Of a stretch of DNA of 64,000 nucleotides, positions 18,482 through 26,634 are shown piece after piece (within the stretch, counting starts at the first letter, position 1; the number at the start of each line of letters is the position of its first letter). The notes under the pieces are model-generated. The model had not been told where the DNA came from. It saw only the letters and a list, made by a program, of their open reading frames with translations, and searched no databases. The position numbers and the translations under genes were made by a program. The DNA lies in contig JAJZTH010000012.1 of the NCBI GenBank assembly GCA_021849075.1, positions 26,741-90,740 on the forward strand. The letters are read 5' to 3'. Source of the DNA: Pseudomonadota bacterium (GTDB taxonomy: Bacteria > Pseudomonadota > Alphaproteobacteria > Sphingomonadales > Sphingomonadaceae).

Positions 18482-19981
18482 ATGATGTCTTCGTTATTGC
18501 GTGGCGGTTCCGCCGCGCTGGCGCTCATCGCCGCCACACCTGCTCTTGCACAGGCCCCGAGCGCGGAGGAACTGGCCGCTCTCGTCAAGGCGCAGGCGGC
18601 CGAAATCGCCGCACTAAAGGCGCGACTGGACAAGATCGAAGGGCAGGCTGTTGCGCAAAATGCTGCGCCAGCCCCCGCACAACAGCCCGCACAACAAGTC
18701 GCCCAGCAACAGGCTGCGCCGCAGGCGGGCCAGCCGCTCGTCATCGCGCCCTTCGCGCCGCAGATCGTGCCGCCCGGTCCCGCCGATATCGACGTGGCGC
18801 AGGCGCGCGCCGTCGCCGCCAACCCATCGGGCGTGACGACTGAATGGGGCGCGGGGCTGCCCGTATTCCGGTCCGCCGACGGCGTCTTCACCTACAAGCC
18901 GCGCGGCCGCATATTGGTGGACGTCAGTTCGACCATGGGGTCGCGCTATAATGGCCGCAACACCACCACCACCGGCATGCGCGCGCTGCGCCTGGGTCTG
19001 GAAGGCGGCGTCGGCCCGCATTTCTTCTATCAGTTCGAAAGCGACTTTTCCGAAAATGAGGTCGATATCGTTACCGCCTTCATGGGCTGGCGCAACCGGC
19101 TGAGCAGCAAGGTCGACTATGATGTGCGCGCCGGCCATCTGTTCAACGATCGCGCATTCGAAGGCAGCACCGGGTCGGACTCTACGCCCTTTCTGGAGCG
19201 CGGCGTGGTGTCTACAGCAATCATCCCGCAACGCGGCTTTTATGGCATCGGCATCATGGGCCGCATGTTCGGGCCAAACTGGCATGCATCGGTCAGCGTG
19301 ACCGGCGATCGCGTCGATGGCCAGCAGACGACCAATGACAGCCGCACCGCCGCCTTCCGCGCCCATTGGAACCCGATCAAGACCGATAATTCGCTGCTGC
19401 ATGTCGGCGCATGGGGCTTTGATGAGGCGCTGTCTTCAGCGGCCACCACCCTGACCCGTAGTACAGTCATCGGCGGCCGTTTCAACGGTGCGGTGCGCGT
19501 GTCGACCGGCGAATTGCTGGGCGGCAAATCCACCACAGGTTATGGCGTCGAACTGGGCGGCTATACCGGCGGCCTTTGGGTCATGGGCGAGGCCGGTCGC
19601 CGTGTCGCGCGGCTGACCGGCGGCCGCCCCGATTTCGAAAGCAAGGCATGGAGCGTATCGAGCGGCTTCTTCCTGACCGGCGAATTGCCGCCCTATAACC
19701 CGCGGCTTGGCAGCTTTGGACAGCCCAATGTTCTCGATCCGGTGCTGAATGGCGGATCGGGCGCGATCGAACTGACGGCGCGCTACGAAAATCTGGATTA
19801 TACCGACCTCGTCCTTGGCGGCGACGGCTGGGCCGCAACGCTGGGCGTGAACTGGTATCTCAACAGCTTCACCCGCATTCAGCTGAACGGCATTCATTGG
19901 CGCACCAACAACCGCGCCGGAACCTTCACCGGCAGCGATGACGGCCAGACCGTCAGCGCGCGCGTCGGCGTGACCTTCTGA
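18482..19981 (+). CDS. OprP-type (phosphate-selective-like) outer-membrane porin
   Basis: 499 residues: signal peptide ending ALAQA, an N-terminal coiled coil ('EELAALVKAQAAEIAALKARLDKIEG'), a Gln/Ala/Pro-rich spacer, then a beta-barrel ending in 'SARVGVTF' with terminal Phe. It belongs to the porin O/P family, trimeric channels for small anions. Starting 1 nt after the solute-binding gene stop and followed 34 nt later by a CitMHS carrier, it most likely lets a carboxylate through the outer membrane; phosphate selectivity should not be assumed from the family name. Confidence 0.85.
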   Translation: MMSSLLRGGSAALALIAATPALAQAPSAEELAALVKAQAAEIAALKARLDKIEGQAVAQNAAPAPAQQPAQQVAQQQAAPQAGQPLVIAPFAPQIVPPGPADIDVAQARAVAANPSGVTTEWGAGLPVFRSADGVFTYKPRGRILVDVSSTMGSRYNGRNTTTTGMRALRLGLEGGVGPHFFYQFESDFSENEVDIVTAFMGWRNRLSSKVDYDVRAGHLFNDRAFEGSTGSDSTPFLERGVVSTAIIPQRGFYGIGIMGRMFGPNWHASVSVTGDRVDGQQTTNDSRTAAFRAHWNPIKTDNSLLHVGAWGFDEALSSAATTLTRSTVIGGRFNGAVRVSTGELLGGKSTTGYGVELGGYTGGLWVMGEAGRRVARLTGGRPDFESKAWSVSSGFFLTGELPPYNPRLGSFGQPNVLDPVLNGGSGAIELTARYENLDYTDLVLGGDGWAATLGVNWYLNSFTRIQLNGIHWRTNNRAGTFTGSDDGQTVSARVGVTF

Positions 19982-20015
19982 TCTTTCTTCTTTCCGCCTC
20001 TTCAAGGATGCAGCG

Positions 20016-21323
20016 ATGAACCTTGCCCTGCTCGGCTTCCTGATGGTCGCCACCTTCATGACGCTGATCATGACCAAAAAGATGACGCCGCTGGTCGCGC
20101 TGATCGTCATCCCTTCCATTTTCGGCGTGGTCGCCGGTCAGGCCGCCGGTCTTGGCGACATGATGATCGACGGCATCAAGAATCTGGCCCCGACCGGCGT
20201 CATGCTGCTCTTCGCCATCCTGTTCTTCTCGACCATGACAGACACGGGGCTGTTCGATCCGCTCGTTGGCCGGCTGGTGAAGCTGGTGCATGGGGATCCG
20301 CTGCTGATCCTGCTGGGATCGGTGGTGTTGTGCGCGATCGTCAGCCTGGATGGCGATGGGTCCACCACTTACATCATCACCTGCGCCGCATTGCTGCCGC
20401 TCTATAAACGGTTCGACATGAAGCGCATTTACCTCGTCTGCCTGTTGATGGTGACGAGCGGGATCATGAACCTGACGCCTTGGGGCGGGCCGACCGCCCG
20501 TGCGGCGAGCGCGCTGAAGCTGGACCCCGCAACCCTGTTCCTGCCGTTGATCCCCGGCATGATTGCGGGTCTTGCCTTCCTGCTGGGCCTGGCCTTCTGG
20601 TTCGGGATCAAGGAGCGTCGTCGCCTGGGCCATGTTCGGGTCGCAAAGCGTGAGCCGGTCGACATCGCCGACCTTGGCGTGTCGCAATATCCCGAAGCGC
20701 GCCGCCCGCATCTGCGCAAGGTGAATGCGGCGCTGGTCGTTGCGTTGCTGGTTCTGCTGGTCTGGGGCGTTCTGCCGCTGTCGGTGTTGATGATGATCGC
20801 CTTCGCCATTGCGATGATCGTCAACTATCCCGGCGTTGCGCAGCAGAAGGAGCGGATCGCCGCCCATGCCGGCAATGTCCTGTCGGTCGTGTCGCTGATC
20901 TTCGCCGCCGGCATCTTCACCGGCATATTGGGCGGCACCGGCATGGTGGAAGCGATGAGCAAGGAAGTCGTGGGCGTCATTCCGCCAGCGCTTGGACCCT
21001 ATATGGCGCCGATCACGGCCCTGCTCTCCATGCCCTTCACCTTCTTCATCTCCAACGACGCTTTCTATTTCGGCATGCTGCCGATCCTGGCCGAAGCCGG
21101 GTCGCATTATGGCGTCGATCCGATGGCGATTGCCCGCGCCTCGCTGATGGGTCAGCCGGTCCATCTGCTCAGCCCGCTGGTCCCGTCCACCTATTTGCTG
21201 GTCAGCCTGGCCGGCATCGACCTGGCCGATCATCAGCGCTTCACGTTGCTGCCGGCGGCGGCCGTCTGCATCGTCATGACGCTGGTCGGCATGATCGCGC
21301 TGGCATTCCCCCTGGTCGCCTGA
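20016..21323 (+). CDS. CitMHS-family citrate/carboxylate:cation symporter
   Basis: 435 residues with about 11-12 membrane helices. The N-terminus 'LALLGFLMVATFMTLIMTKKMTPLVALI', 'DGDGSTTYIITCAALLPLY' and 'GIMNLTPWGGPTARAA' match CitMHS proteins, which import citrate (often with a divalent metal) in symport with protons. A good AAGGA site precedes the ATG. Encoded after the porin and binding protein and next to TctDE-type regulators, it is the probable inner-membrane step of this uptake operon. Because the lig pathway next door passes through tricarboxylates, the ligand could be one of those rather than citrate. Confidence 0.87.
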   Translation: MNLALLGFLMVATFMTLIMTKKMTPLVALIVIPSIFGVVAGQAAGLGDMMIDGIKNLAPTGVMLLFAILFFSTMTDTGLFDPLVGRLVKLVHGDPLLILLGSVVLCAIVSLDGDGSTTYIITCAALLPLYKRFDMKRIYLVCLLMVTSGIMNLTPWGGPTARAASALKLDPATLFLPLIPGMIAGLAFLLGLAFWFGIKERRRLGHVRVAKREPVDIADLGVSQYPEARRPHLRKVNAALVVALLVLLVWGVLPLSVLMMIAFAIAMIVNYPGVAQQKERIAAHAGNVLSVVSLIFAAGIFTGILGGTGMVEAMSKEVVGVIPPALGPYMAPITALLSMPFTFFISNDAFYFGMLPILAEAGSHYGVDPMAIARASLMGQPVHLLSPLVPSTYLLVSLAGIDLADHQRFTLLPAAAVCIVMTLVGMIALAFPLVA

Positions 21324-21375
21324 CAATGGGGTATCCGATCGCCAGGAAAGTCACGCATATATGAGGAATTAGACC

Positions 21376-22455
21376 ATGATCCGCCCCAACTCCATCGGAT
21401 CATGGTCTGACGCTACAGGCGCGTTTTTACGTTTCCTTGCGGCTCTCGCCGTGGGAGCGGGTGGCGGCGCGCTGTTCCACTGGATCGGCGCACCCCTGCC
21501 ATGGGTGCTGGGGTCGATGGCGGCCTGCGCCATCGCCAGCGTCGCTGGCTTGCCGATACAGGCATCCTCCGCTACGCGCCGCCCGATGGCGGCGGTGATA
21601 GGCGTTGTGCTGGGCAGCAGCTTTGGCCCGCATCTCTTCATGCAGGCGCGCGACTGGATCATCCCGCTCGCCGCCTTGCCTTTTTTCCTCGCCACCGCAG
21701 CGTTGCTGTGCGTCACCTATTTCCGCAAGGTGGCGAAATTCGATCCGGCCACCGCCTATTTTGCCGGCATGCCCGGGGGCATCGCCGAAATGGTGGTGAT
21801 GGGGGCAGAGCGGGGCGCGGATGAACGCGCCATCGGCCTGATCCATGGCGCGCGCATCTTTCTGGTGGTTTTCATCCTGCCCTTCCTGATCCGGCTGGAT
21901 CATCACCCGGTCGCGATTGCCCCGGCCGCAGCGGTGACGGGAGAGGTGGCGGACTGGTCGCTGCTGCTGTGGGCGGGGGGCTGTGTGATAGTCGGGCTGG
22001 CCATCGGCAAGCTCCTGCGCTTGCCAGCCTGGCATCTGGTCGGGCCTCTGGCGGTCAGTGCGGCCGTGCATATGAGCGGCCTTGCCGATTTTCGCATTCC
22101 CGGCTGGGCGCTGGCCGCCGCCCAAGTGGGGCTTGGCGCGACCATTGGCTGTCGCTTTGTGGGGCTGACGCTGAAGGCGTTGCTGCGCACGCTGGCGCTG
22201 GCGGCGGGATCGACCCTGATCCTGCTGGCCGTCACCTTTGCCTGGGCGGCAGGTATCGGCATGGCGACCGGCCTAGATCCGGTGTTGCTGACGCTCGCCT
22301 ATTCGCCTGGTGGTCTGGCCGAAATGAGCATGGTGGCGCTCAGCCTGGCGCTGGAGCCGGGCGTCGTCATCGTCCATCACCTGACCCGGGTGGTGCTGGT
22401 CCTGATTGCGGCGCCGCTGGGCTTCAGGACAATGGCCCGGCAAGACTTCGCCTGA
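21376..22455 (+). CDS. AbrB-family membrane protein (PF05145-like)
   Basis: 359 residues, about 10 membrane helices in two repeated halves: 'ALFHWIGAPLPWVLGSMAACAIA', 'GMPGGIAEMVVMGAE' and, in the second half, 'YSPGGLAEMSMVALSL'. The paired PGG(I/L)AEM motifs mark the AbrB/putative ammonia monooxygenase family, membrane proteins of unresolved role often found with tricarboxylate transport genes. GAGGAAT precedes the ATG. It ends in a strong bidirectional terminator, so it closes the transport operon. Confidence 0.82.
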   Translation: MIRPNSIGSWSDATGAFLRFLAALAVGAGGGALFHWIGAPLPWVLGSMAACAIASVAGLPIQASSATRRPMAAVIGVVLGSSFGPHLFMQARDWIIPLAALPFFLATAALLCVTYFRKVAKFDPATAYFAGMPGGIAEMVVMGAERGADERAIGLIHGARIFLVVFILPFLIRLDHHPVAIAPAAAVTGEVADWSLLLWAGGCVIVGLAIGKLLRLPAWHLVGPLAVSAAVHMSGLADFRIPGWALAAAQVGLGATIGCRFVGLTLKALLRTLALAAGSTLILLAVTFAWAAGIGMATGLDPVLLTLAYSPGGLAEMSMVALSLALEPGVVIVHHLTRVVLVLIAAPLGFRTMARQDFA

Positions 22456-22461
22456 ACAGAA

Positions 22462-22505
22462 AAAGGGGCGGCTGATCCGGTTCGCGCCGGATCAGCCGCC
22501 CCTTT
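22462..22505. terminator. Bidirectional intrinsic terminator
   Basis: AAAGGGGCGGCTGATCCGG, loop TTCGCG, then the exact reverse complement ending in TTT. With A- and T-runs on the two flanks it serves both the AbrB-family gene and the convergent terC. Confidence 0.9.
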
Positions 22506-22515
22506 CTATTCGCGA

Positions 22516-23169
22516 TCAGAACAGGGTCAGCAGGCCCGTCGCCGGATCGATCGTCCCTTCATAGATCATCTTGCCAGCGACATAGAGGATCACCAGCAGG
22601 CCGAAATAGGCGATGATGCGATAGCGTTCGATCACGCGGGCCAGCAGGTTGGCGGCGATGCCCATCAGCGCGACCGACAGGACCAGACCAATCACCAAAA
22701 TGCCGGGATGCTCGCGCGCCGCGCCGGCAACCGCCAGCACATTGTCCAGGCTCATCGATACGTCGGCGATGGCGACGGCCCATGCGGCCTGGGCAAAGCC
22801 CTTTGGCGCGGCCTTGCCGGCAATATCTTCGGCATCTTCCGCTTCGCCGTCGGAGCGCAGTTCGCGCCACATCTTCCATGCGACCCAGACCAGCAGCAGG
22901 CCGCCGGCAAAGACCAGACCCACCAGCTGCATCAGCTGGGTCACGACCAGAGCAAAGGCGATGCGCAGCACCAGTGCGGCGATCACGCCGATTGCGATCA
23001 CCTTGCGTCGCGATGCGGGCGGTAGGCCGGCAGCCAGCGCGCCGACGACGATCGCATTGTCGGCCGCCAGCATGATGTCGATCAGGACGACCTGGCCAAA
23101 GGCGGCGAGGGCGGATGGGGAGCCGAGATTGGAGAAATCGGCGACAATATGGGTCCAGATGTCGTTCAT
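22516..23169 (-). CDS. TerC-family integral membrane protein
   Basis: 217 residues, about seven helices, with the family signatures 'IMLAADNAIVVGALAAGLP' near the N-terminus and 'AIADVSMSLDNVLAVAGAA' in the second half; the paired acidic (A/S)xDN motifs inside helices are thought to bind metal. TerC/YjbE/Alx proteins are linked to manganese export and metal loading of secreted enzymes. ATG at 23169 with GAGAGG just upstream. Its promoter carries the same 21-bp box as the solute-binding operon, which suggests shared control, and its leader is strongly structured. Confidence 0.88.
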   Translation of the reverse strand: MNDIWTHIVADFSNLGSPSALAAFGQVVLIDIMLAADNAIVVGALAAGLPPASRRKVIAIGVIAALVLRIAFALVVTQLMQLVGLVFAGGLLLVWVAWKMWRELRSDGEAEDAEDIAGKAAPKGFAQAAWAVAIADVSMSLDNVLAVAGAAREHPGILVIGLVLSVALMGIAANLLARVIERYRIIAYFGLLVILYVAGKMIYEGTIDPATGLLTLF

Positions 23170-23179
23170 AAATCCTCTC

Positions 23180-23262
23180 GCCGTTCGCGGGGGCGGGTCT
23201 TGGACGCTGGCGTCGCTTCGAACGGCCAGGGGCGCGCAGGCGTCGGGATTCCTGCGGCGTTA
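23180..23262 (-). promoter_or_regulatory. Structured 5' leader of terC
   Basis: On the minus strand the leader holds nested pairing GGCGTTCC...GGAA...CGCC around a GCGGC-TAAC-GCCGC hairpin, then a long-range stem CGAACGGC/GCCGTTCG (23219-23226 with 23180-23187) whose 3' arm ends directly before the GAGAGG ribosome site. TerC-family genes are often under the yybP-ykoY manganese riboswitch; an AAGACC word is present, but the hallmark GGGGAGUA box is not seen, so assignment to that class is not supported. Confidence 0.35.
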
Positions 23263-23280
23263 GCCGCGCGGAACGCCCGC

Positions 23281-23314
23281 CGGTTAGACCGGGAAGCTGT
23301 CATCAACCTTTCAG
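23281..23314 (-). promoter_or_regulatory. TctD-type box with putative -10 (copy 2, terC)
   Basis: On the minus strand TGAAAGGTTGATGACAGCTT is identical to the box at 17322-17341, and TAACCG follows 9 nt after GACAGC. The orientation toward terC is the same as that toward the solute-binding gene in copy 1. Confidence 0.7.
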
Positions 23315-23422
23315 CCGCCCGACCCGACATCCGGCGCATAGATGTGCGGGCGTCGCGACACAAGCGATCAGATGACAGCGAGGGGGGAGGGGGGATCGAA
23401 ACCTACCCTCCCCGGGGCCGGA

Positions 23423-25081
23423 TTATTGGCGCTGGACCGCAGTGGCGTCGCGGGTAGCGCGGAATTCGCTGTCGCTTGACCAGTTGGGCCAGTCATGGCT
23501 GTCGGCGACGCGGCGGCCGACATTGTAAAGCAGTGTCATGTCACCCTGCCAGCTGCTGGTGTCCCAGCTGGCGTCATATTCGTCGGCCGGCTGGTGATAG
23601 CGGTCGCGCGTATAGATGTCGCCCAGTTCCTTGCCGCGCGCCGCGCCGCCATTCACCAGTTCGCGGCCGGGGTTGAAGGAAATGGCGGGCACGCCCCGCT
23701 TGGCCATGGGGAAATGGTCGGAACGGTAAAAGCTGCCCGCTTCCGGCCGCGCGTCGGGCGTGTAGTGGCGGCCGAGCTTTTCGCCCTCCTCCGTCAACGT
23801 GGTGAGCAGATCCAGCTTGGCTGCGCCGGAAATGCTGAAATTGGTCGTTTTCTCGATACCGAGCGGCCCGTCCATATTGACCACAGCTGCCGTCGTCGCG
23901 AGCGGCCGCAGCGGATTGTCGGCATAATATTCGGAGCCAAGCAGGCCCTTTTCCTCCGCCGTCACCGCCAGGAACAGTATGCTGCGTTCGGGCTTCGGCC
24001 CCTTGGCATAGGCGCGGGCCAGTTCCAGCAGGGCGGCGGTGCCCGATGCATTGTCCTTCGCGCCATTATAGATGGTGTCGCCCTTCGCATCCGGCGCGCC
24101 GATGCCCAGATGGTCCCAGTGCGCCGAATAGATGACGGTTTCGTCCGGATATTTGCTGCCCTGCACGAAGCCCGCGACATTGTGCGAGGTGATGATTTCC
24201 GACTTCACCGCATAGTCGGCGCTCATTGTCGCCTTGAGCGGAATCGGCTGGAAATCCTTCTTGCGCGCGGCAGCCTTGGCGGCGTCGAAATCGATGCCCG
24301 ATGCGGCGAACAGCCTGGCGGCCAGATCCTTCTGCACCCATCCTTCCATCTGCGTATGCGCCGCCTTGGGATTGGCGCGGACAATGTCGAACATAGTGTT
24401 GGTGTTGCTGTTCTTGACCGTCGCCCAGCCATAGGAGGCTGGCTCGCTTTCATGCACCACCAGCACGCCAGCCGCGCCCTGCCGTGCGGCCTCTTCATAC
24501 TTGTAGGTCCAGCGGCCATAATAGGTCATCAGCTTGCCGCCGAAATCGCCTTCGCCGCCTTCGAAATCCGGGTCGTTGACCAGCACGACCATGATCTTGC
24601 CCTTCAGGTCCACGCCCTTGAAATCGTCCCAGCCGCGCTCGGGCGCTTTCACGCCATAGCCGACGAACACCAGCGGCAGATTGGTGAACTGCACCGCCGA
24701 CTGGCCGGTTTCGGCTGCGCGCACGGCAATTTCGCTCCCCTGCGTCAGCGTCTGCGCCGTGCCGCCGATCGTCATCGACAAGGTGGGCGTGCCGGTGATG
24801 TTGGACATGCGCAACGGCACATCCTGGAACCATGTGCCCTTCTGTCCCGCAGGCTTCAGGCCGGCCGCCTTCATCCGGGCGGCGATATAATCGATGGTCT
24901 TCACCTCGGCGCGGGTGGCCGGGCCGCGTCCTTCAAATTCGTCGCTTGCCAGCGTTTTGATGTCGTTGCTGATGCGCGCGACGTCGAAAGTCGGGGCCGA
25001 TCCAGCGGCGATGGCCATGGCCGACGTGGAAAGCAGCCCGGCAACCGCCAGGAAGGTCAGGGATTTGATAGGGGGCAACAT
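23423..25081 (-). CDS. M28-family zinc peptidase, secreted, with PA domain
   Basis: 552 residues with a Sec signal peptide (MLPPIKSLTFLAVAGLLSTSAMA). A protease-associated domain ('FVGYGVKAPERGWDDFKGVDLKGKIMVV') spans about residues 130-270; the M28 catalytic part carries 'IYSAHWDHLG' (metal His and Asp), 'GAKDNASGTAALLELARA', 'LAVTAEEKGLLGSEYY' (catalytic Glu pair) and a late 'YRSDHFPMAKRGVPAI'. These are aminopeptidases or related exopeptidases. GAGGAG precedes the ATG. The next gene upstream (CapA-like) is 47 nt away in the same direction, so they may share a transcript. Confidence 0.9.
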   Translation of the reverse strand: MLPPIKSLTFLAVAGLLSTSAMAIAAGSAPTFDVARISNDIKTLASDEFEGRGPATRAEVKTIDYIAARMKAAGLKPAGQKGTWFQDVPLRMSNITGTPTLSMTIGGTAQTLTQGSEIAVRAAETGQSAVQFTNLPLVFVGYGVKAPERGWDDFKGVDLKGKIMVVLVNDPDFEGGEGDFGGKLMTYYGRWTYKYEEAARQGAAGVLVVHESEPASYGWATVKNSNTNTMFDIVRANPKAAHTQMEGWVQKDLAARLFAASGIDFDAAKAAARKKDFQPIPLKATMSADYAVKSEIITSHNVAGFVQGSKYPDETVIYSAHWDHLGIGAPDAKGDTIYNGAKDNASGTAALLELARAYAKGPKPERSILFLAVTAEEKGLLGSEYYADNPLRPLATTAAVVNMDGPLGIEKTTNFSISGAAKLDLLTTLTEEGEKLGRHYTPDARPEAGSFYRSDHFPMAKRGVPAISFNPGRELVNGGAARGKELGDIYTRDRYHQPADEYDASWDTSSWQGDMTLLYNVGRRVADSHDWPNWSSDSEFRATRDATAVQRQ

Positions 25082-25128
25082 GGTCAGGATACTCCTCGGC
25101 CGGCGGGCGGCTGATGGGGAAGGGGGGA

Positions 25129-26547
25129 TCAGTTCGATCCGCTGACGCGGATAATGCCGATCCCGCGCGCGATGTCGATACGGGTTCCAAAAGGTTGCGA
25201 CAGGCGCTGCAACCGGGCAAGGATGCGCGCGCCAACCGTCGCGTCCGCCAGATGCGGCACGCCGCGTCCCGCGCCGGCGGCGTTGACGCCCAGATCGACG
25301 GGATAGAGGCGAATTTCGCTCAGCTTGCCATCCTTATACTGGCTGACTGCGATCACGGTTTCATAGAGGTTGGGATCGCCAAATTCCTTTGCCCCGCGCG
25401 CTTGCAACAGCTCCGGCGCGGTGACGCTGCCTGGCGTGATGCCGAACTGGTCGTACATGTCGGCCGGCAGGTCATCCAGGCTGTTGTTCATCATCGCGAA
25501 GTTGCCGAGCGAATAGAAGATCGGCTTGCCCTTGTAGATTTCGATCCCGCGCAGCTGGTGCGGGCCATGGCCGACATAGACGTCCGCGCCCGCATCGATC
25601 GCCTGATGCGCCAGCGTCGGCGCGAAATTGGCCGGCGTCTGGAAGGCGTTGCCCGGTTCATGATTGTGCAGCGAGAAGACAGTGAAATTGCCATTCTGAT
25701 GGGCTTGACGCACGGCGAGCAGATTGGCGTTCACATCCCTGGCGTTGAGATCATATTCGATCGTCATCGGCGTGGCGGGATTGGCGGTCGCGCGATATTC
25801 GCGGCCCTTCATCTTGACCGGCGCACCCGACTTCGTCCCAGCGAGGCGGGCGATGGTGGCCAGATCGGCATCGGACACCAGACCGATTTCGGTGCTGCGG
25901 ATCGCGTTCGCGCCGCCGCGTCCGGGCACCTGCCCCAGCGGGTCGGAAGCGGGAGACATCGGCGTGAAGCTGGTGGTCGCGGACACCAGTCCGACGCGGC
26001 CATGCGGCCCGTCAAAATAGGCGGGCGCGCGCGCCGCCGTCATGCTGCGTCCAGTGCCGGCATGGACCAGATGGGCGTCGTCCAGCAGGTCTAGCGTGTC
26101 ATACAGCCCCTCGACGCCCCAGTCGGTGGCGTGGTTGTTGGCATGGCCGACAATGTCGACGCCCATCTTGGCGACATCGCCCGGCACGGCGGGATCGGCC
26201 AGCATCCAGGTGCCGCCCGATTCCGCCTGTGGCGATCCCTTGAAGGTCTTGAGGTCGAGGGCAGTCGTTTCGAAATTGCCGAAGGTGACGTCCGCGCCGC
26301 GCAGGATGGCCAGCATGTCAGGCGACTGTTTTTCGATCGTCGCCAGCATCGGCCGCAGATAGATGAGGTCGCCGACTGCCGCGAAGCTGAAGTCTCCGGC
26401 GATCGGTGTGCTCGGTACGGTCGAGGTGGTCAGCTTGCCGCCGCTTTCCTCTTCCTCGGCATGCGCGGGGATGGCGGCCATCAGGGCGATGCTTGCCAGC
26501 GAGAGGGCGCGCACGGAGGCGCGGCGGAACAGAGTGGGCAGGATCAT
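25129..26547 (-). CDS. CapA/YwtB-family metallophosphatase-like protein
   Basis: 472 residues with a signal peptide (ALSLASIALMAAIPAHA). The PGA_cap/CapA pattern is clear: 'FSFAAVGDLIYLRPM', 'VTFGNFETTALD', 'VDIVGHANNHATDWG', 'FSLHNHEPGN' and 'VGHGPHQLRGIEIYKGKPIFYSLGNF', giving the two-metal His/Asp/Asn site of the calcineurin-like fold. Members are linked to poly-gamma-glutamate anchoring, but many, including stand-alone copies like this, have no proven substrate. No capB/capC partners are present. The upstream gene is the second sensor kinase, 87 nt away. Confidence 0.85.
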   Translation of the reverse strand: MILPTLFRRASVRALSLASIALMAAIPAHAEEEESGGKLTTSTVPSTPIAGDFSFAAVGDLIYLRPMLATIEKQSPDMLAILRGADVTFGNFETTALDLKTFKGSPQAESGGTWMLADPAVPGDVAKMGVDIVGHANNHATDWGVEGLYDTLDLLDDAHLVHAGTGRSMTAARAPAYFDGPHGRVGLVSATTSFTPMSPASDPLGQVPGRGGANAIRSTEIGLVSDADLATIARLAGTKSGAPVKMKGREYRATANPATPMTIEYDLNARDVNANLLAVRQAHQNGNFTVFSLHNHEPGNAFQTPANFAPTLAHQAIDAGADVYVGHGPHQLRGIEIYKGKPIFYSLGNFAMMNNSLDDLPADMYDQFGITPGSVTAPELLQARGAKEFGDPNLYETVIAVSQYKDGKLSEIRLYPVDLGVNAAGAGRGVPHLADATVGARILARLQRLSQPFGTRIDIARGIGIIRVSGSN

Positions 26548-26634
26548 CGACTTTCCCCTTGGCTTCGACCGGAATCGGTTTTGCCAAGGGGATAGTCATG
26601 GGGGCTGACAAGAACCTGTCGTGTGGGCTTGCGA

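Noticed and set aside
16642-18891. 749-residue minus-strand ORF
   Set aside because: Only its last 217 residues are the response regulator; the rest is an open frame opposite the solute-binding protein gene in GC-rich DNA.
23170-23345. yybP-ykoY manganese riboswitch upstream of terC
   Set aside because: Gene context and an AAGACC word invite it, but the conserved GGGGAGUA box is not present and part of the sequence is explained by the promoter module. Kept only as an unassigned structured leader.
23371-23380. Fourth copy of the TctD-type box (ATGACAGC near 23372)
   Set aside because: Only the 8-bp core matches; the AGGTT half and the -10 at 9-nt spacing are missing, and it lies behind the M28 gene end in a G-rich hairpin.
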